A stretch of DNA of 5,514 nt, from positions 1 to 5,514 of the forward strand of contig JAJYZY010000148.1 of assembly GCA_021799715.1 (NCBI GenBank), read 5' to 3'. The translations under genes were made by a program, and so were the position numbers. The notes below the pieces were generated by a model. It did no database searches and had not been told where the DNA came from. It saw nothing but the letters and a program-made list of their open reading frames with translations. Every line of letters starts with the position of its first letter. Position 1 is the stretch's first letter. Below, piece by piece: positions 5,043-5,514 of this stretch. Source of the stretch: Planctomycetota bacterium (GTDB lineage Bacteria > Planctomycetota > Phycisphaerae > WQYP01).

Positions 5043-5514
5043 TCTACCGCGCCAATGCCACCTGCGGTTTCACAATGATGAGCCCCTGTGTTCATCCATT
5101 GCCAGTTCATAGCCGAACGACCTGTGGCGACGCGATGTACAATTCCATCACGCAATTCCACAACAATCGGCGTTGTGGCGAACCACTGGTGGTTGGCATC
5201 CAGCGCTGCGTGCAGAGGAAGATCCGAATGAAACAGGCCACGCGATGACATGCCGGAACCCGACGGCACACGGATAAACGCAACATGGGCACGTTTTCCA
5301 GAAAGCGTTTCTTGTTGTGCCAACTCCTCGTAAACCGGGATGGTCGCGCGGCATTCGCCGCAGCCGGCGTGATAAAACATGATGATCCAATTGCCGACAG
5401 CAAGCCGTTGGCTCAAAGACATTACGCGTCGCCCAGCCGCCCTCGGCCGGGAAGCTCCGGTGGGCACAATATCCGCCAGCACCGCCAGCCGATGACCACG
5501 CCATTTGTGCGGCT
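5039..5514 (-). CDS. Protein with C-terminal thioredoxin-like domain, N-terminus beyond the window
   Basis: The frame is open on the minus strand to the right edge (reading HKWRGHRLAV before the GTG at 5482), so the visible 157 or so residues are probably the C-terminal part of a longer protein and 5482 is not a safe start. Counting from that GTG, GNWIIMFYHAGCGECRATIP (30-49) is a thioredoxin fold strand-helix with the redox motif CGEC at 41-44. TTPIVVELRDGIV (103-115) supplies the cis-proline (Pro105) and the following strand. Family knowledge suggests two options: a TlpA/ResA-like extracytoplasmic thiol oxidoreductase, or the thioredoxin tail of a MauE/DoxX-type membrane protein. I favour the second because the domain sits at the end of an open frame, but the membrane part would be outside the window. 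It could support disulfide or heme handling for the cytochrome downstream. The first two cysteines of CGEC are the expected redox pair; Cys137 near the end is an extra one. Confidence 0.72.
   Translation of the reverse strand, partial: PHKWRGHRLAVLADIVPTGASRPRAAGRRVMSLSQRLAVGNWIIMFYHAGCGECRATIPVYEELAQQETLSGKRAHVAFIRVPSGSGMSSRGLFHSDLPLHAALDANHQWFATTPIVVELRDGIVHRVATGRSAMNWQWMNTGAHHCETAGGIGAVE

Overview
The window carries two convergent gene blocks that meet tail to tail near position 4035. All of it looks bacterial and moderately GC-rich, with tight gene packing and recognisable Shine-Dalgarno sequences. The best guess for the source is a member of the Planctomycetota, probably of the Phycisphaerae type. 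The main reason is the pilin-like gene, whose N-terminal block (FTLTETL, then LLPALARAR, then ASNLRQIG and NENRGHYP) closely resembles the very abundant prepilin-like proteins of that group. The methyltransferase, flavoprotein and type III polyketide synthase genes also fit that phylum. This assignment is inferred from protein style, not from a marker gene.

Plus strand, 1-4023: one compact operon of four genes. It starts with the 3' part of pabB (aminodeoxychorismate synthase component I; its beginning lies left of the window). A class I SAM-dependent methyltransferase follows, overlapping pabB by ATGA. Next is an FAD-dependent oxidoreductase of the geranylgeranyl-reductase-like group, overlapping the methyltransferase by ATGA. 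Last is a type III polyketide synthase with a complete Cys-His-Asn triad, 13 bp downstream. The last three make a coherent biosynthetic cassette: the synthase would build an aromatic or pyrone polyketide from an acyl starter and malonyl-CoA, and the flavoprotein and methyltransferase would tailor it by oxidation or reduction and by methylation. The logic resembles the phenolic-lipid (alkylresorcinol/alkylquinone) cassettes known from Streptomyces. The product is not predictable from sequence alone. The tight coupling to pabB, a chorismate-using enzyme, is the unexpected part.

Minus strand, 5514-4049: three genes in one orientation, read from the right edge leftwards. First is the C-terminal part of a protein ending in a thioredoxin-like domain (CGEC), whose N-terminus lies beyond the window. 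Second is a short pilin-like protein with a prepilin cleavage/methylation segment and almost no globular domain. Third is a small monoheme c-type cytochrome with an N-terminal signal or anchor. All three would act at or outside the cytoplasmic membrane, which suggests a small envelope redox module. A possible 16-codon mini-ORF is threaded between the thioredoxin gene and the pilin-like gene by 4-base overlaps at both ends.

I see no tRNA, rRNA, CRISPR array, insertion sequence or integrase. The promoters of both operons must lie outside the window or were not recognisable. No stretch longer than about 100 bases is without a gene.
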